Shown piece after piece: positions 63,020 to 64,000 of a stretch of 64,000 bases of DNA (positions are counted from its first letter, which is position 1; every line of letters starts with the position of its first letter). This DNA comes from Ferrimicrobium sp. (lineage in GTDB: Bacteria > Actinomycetota > Acidimicrobiia > Acidimicrobiales > Acidimicrobiaceae). The stretch lies in assembly GCA_022690815.1 (NCBI GenBank), contig JALCZJ010000008.1, forward strand, positions 23,507 through 87,506, given 5' to 3'. The position numbers and the translations under genes were made by a program. The notes under the pieces were generated by a model that was given only the letters and a program-made list of their open reading frames with translations, was not told the DNA's origin and ran no database searches.

Positions 63020-63374
63020 CTGTTAGTGCGGATGGAGACCTCTTATTGTGGCTGGCCAGTGTGAGAGAGGGACGTGCCGCGCGAGGTCCAAAGGCGCGTT
63101 CATGGTCTATTTTGGCCGATGGCCAAAGATTGCGCGAGCCGGGTAAGCGTATACATCCCCGCTGAACCTGGTGAGCAGCGAGACAACGAATGAGATTGAG
63201 GTGAAAGCCAGTGAGAAGCACGAGCGAGCGCTGGATGAGCAGCTCTTTGCACGGGTAGCTCACTGTTGTGCTCGCGTCGAGTTTCGCATGGATCCAATAT
63301 GAGGGAACGAGGTCCGAGAACGCGACGGTGAGGGCTGCAGCAGTTGGCTAACACACCTACCATAATGACTGTTA
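63020..63374. other. 355-base spacer before insertion-sequence remnants
   Basis: No gene is recognised between the synthase and the recombinase remnant. It does not show a clear terminal inverted repeat or target duplication by eye. It may contain the left end of the damaged IS607-type element, which normally lacks inverted repeats. Confidence 0.4.
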
Positions 63375-63743
63375 ATGAACCTACGTGAGTGGGCGCTGTC
63401 CCAGGGCACACACCCTCAAACGGCGTATAGGTGGTATGGAACGGGCAAGATGCCTGTGCCGACTCATCGCGCAGGTAATAAACTGATCCTTGTTGGAGAT
63501 CTGGAGTCATCATCAGAGAAGCACGGTTCCACCGTTAAATATGCTCGGGTATCCTCGTCTGACCAGAAGTCAGACGTAGACCGGCAAGTAGCTCGGGTAT
63601 TGACCTGGGCTACTGAGAACGGATACAAGATCGATAAGATAGTGACCGAGATAGGTTCAGCTCTCAATGGCCCTAGGTCTCAGTATCAGTGTGTGCGAGG
63701 TTTAAAAAATAAATCAATGAGGGCGAGAAGGCAGAGATGTTGA
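63375..63743 (+). pseudogene. Truncated IS607-family serine recombinase (TnpA)
   Basis: The N-terminal part is a MerR-like helix-turn-helix (LREWALSQGTHPQTAYRWYGTGKMPVPTHRAG), then the serine-recombinase start VKYARVSSSDQKSDVDRQVARV with the catalytic Ser, and VTEIGSALNG. This is the IS607 TnpA arrangement. The homology then stops after about 98 residues and the frame runs through unrelated sequence to a stop, so the catalytic domain is truncated. The following tnpB is absent. AT-rich codons differ from the neighbours, in line with a transferred element. Confidence 0.82.
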
Positions 63744-63744
63744 G

Positions 63745-64000
63745 ATGGCTACCTACGATGAAACAGGCAAGAACAAAACAACCCAAGAGGTGATGGTCCC
63801 ACCCAAAGCAACGAGACGGGTACTCTCTGCGAGCTACAAGGCGAGGATCATCAAGGCCTACGACTCCAGCCCTAAGGGGCAAAAGGGTGCGCTCTTGCGC
63901 AGAGAGGGACTCTTCTCGTCTCAGATCACTTAAGTGGAGACGGATAATAGAGGCGCAGAGCACCGAGGCGCTCTCGCGTAAACGCGGACCAAAGGCCAAT
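63745..64000 (+). pseudogene. IS3-type orfA transposase fragment with a frameshift, running off the window
   Basis: The first frame reads KATRRVLSASYKARIIKAYDSSPKGQKGALLRREGLFSSQIT, the helix-turn-helix region of an IS3-family orfA (usual pattern ALLRREGLYSSHL). It stops at a TAA at 63931-63933. Dropping one T at 63930-63931 restores the family sequence KWRRIIEAQSTEALSRKRGPKAN to the window edge. The gene is therefore frameshifted (or the base call is wrong) and incomplete on the right. It begins 2 bases after the IS607 remnant, so one element may have inserted into the other. Confidence 0.78.

Overview
The window looks like chromosomal DNA next to the replication origin of an actinobacterium, probably a moderate-GC member of the Acidimicrobiia. 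The evidence is the block yidC-jag-rsmG-parS-parA-parB followed by pcnA/cca-type nucleotidyltransferase, acetyltransferase, DUF6049 membrane protein, murJ, trxB, trxA and cwlM. From memory this is the gene set of the Mycobacterium tuberculosis Rv3907c-Rv3921c region, but with the pcnA-to-cwlM segment in the opposite orientation. The ino1-padR pair next to it is also a known actinobacterial pairing. The species-level placement is inference.

Layout. 1-5 kb: yidC 3' end, jag, rsmG, a 1.2-kb GT-rich gene-free stretch, two parS sites, parA and parB. 5-16 kb: tRNA nucleotidyltransferase and a histone-deacetylase-like hydrolase on the minus strand, then a plus-strand series from an acetyltransferase through DUF6049, murJ, degV, a small membrane protein, trxB (preceded by an 18-bp tandem repeat), trxA and a cwlM-like gene. 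16-24 kb: ino1, padR (leaderless promoter and dyad operator), an amidase, an APC permease, an acetyltransferase, an unrecognised small protein and a DinB/DUF664 protein.

24-33 kb is an accessory stress region. A minus-strand four-gene operon encodes a MerT-like Cys-Cys membrane protein, a larger Cys-Cys membrane protein and two paralogous membrane-anchored thioredoxin-fold proteins. Next to it are an M56 metalloprotease and a BlaI-type repressor. Matching TACTA-N8-TAGTA dyads sit before the operon and upstream of blaI, which suggests that BlaI/M56 controls the cassette. A divergent merR/merA pair with a MerR-type operator follows, then an OmpR-type two-component system and a DUF5666 exported protein with an 11-bp-phased direct repeat between them.

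33-45.5 kb holds ogt, a tyrosine phosphatase, a GT87-like membrane protein, an acetyltransferase, two YbjQ-repeat proteins, a hormone-sensitive-lipase-type esterase, a NarL-type two-component system, a short-chain dehydrogenase and a DUF885 protein. 45.7-55.4 kb looks like a peptide/amide-use locus: a ketopantoate-reductase/amidase fusion, two paralogous peptide-binding lipoproteins, an Ntn-type asparaginase, a DppA-like D-aminopeptidase and an M14/aspartoacylase-like hydrolase. No transporter permease or ATPase is present in the window.

56-63 kb has two paralogous GH18-like proteins (one exported with CBM2, one membrane-anchored with two CBM5/12-like modules) divergent from a large processive GT2 synthase carrying a C-terminal EAL domain. 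This suggests a cyclic-di-GMP-linked extracellular polysaccharide system. The right edge holds remnants of an IS607-type recombinase and a frameshifted IS3-type orfA. No rRNA, tRNA or CRISPR array was recognised by eye.
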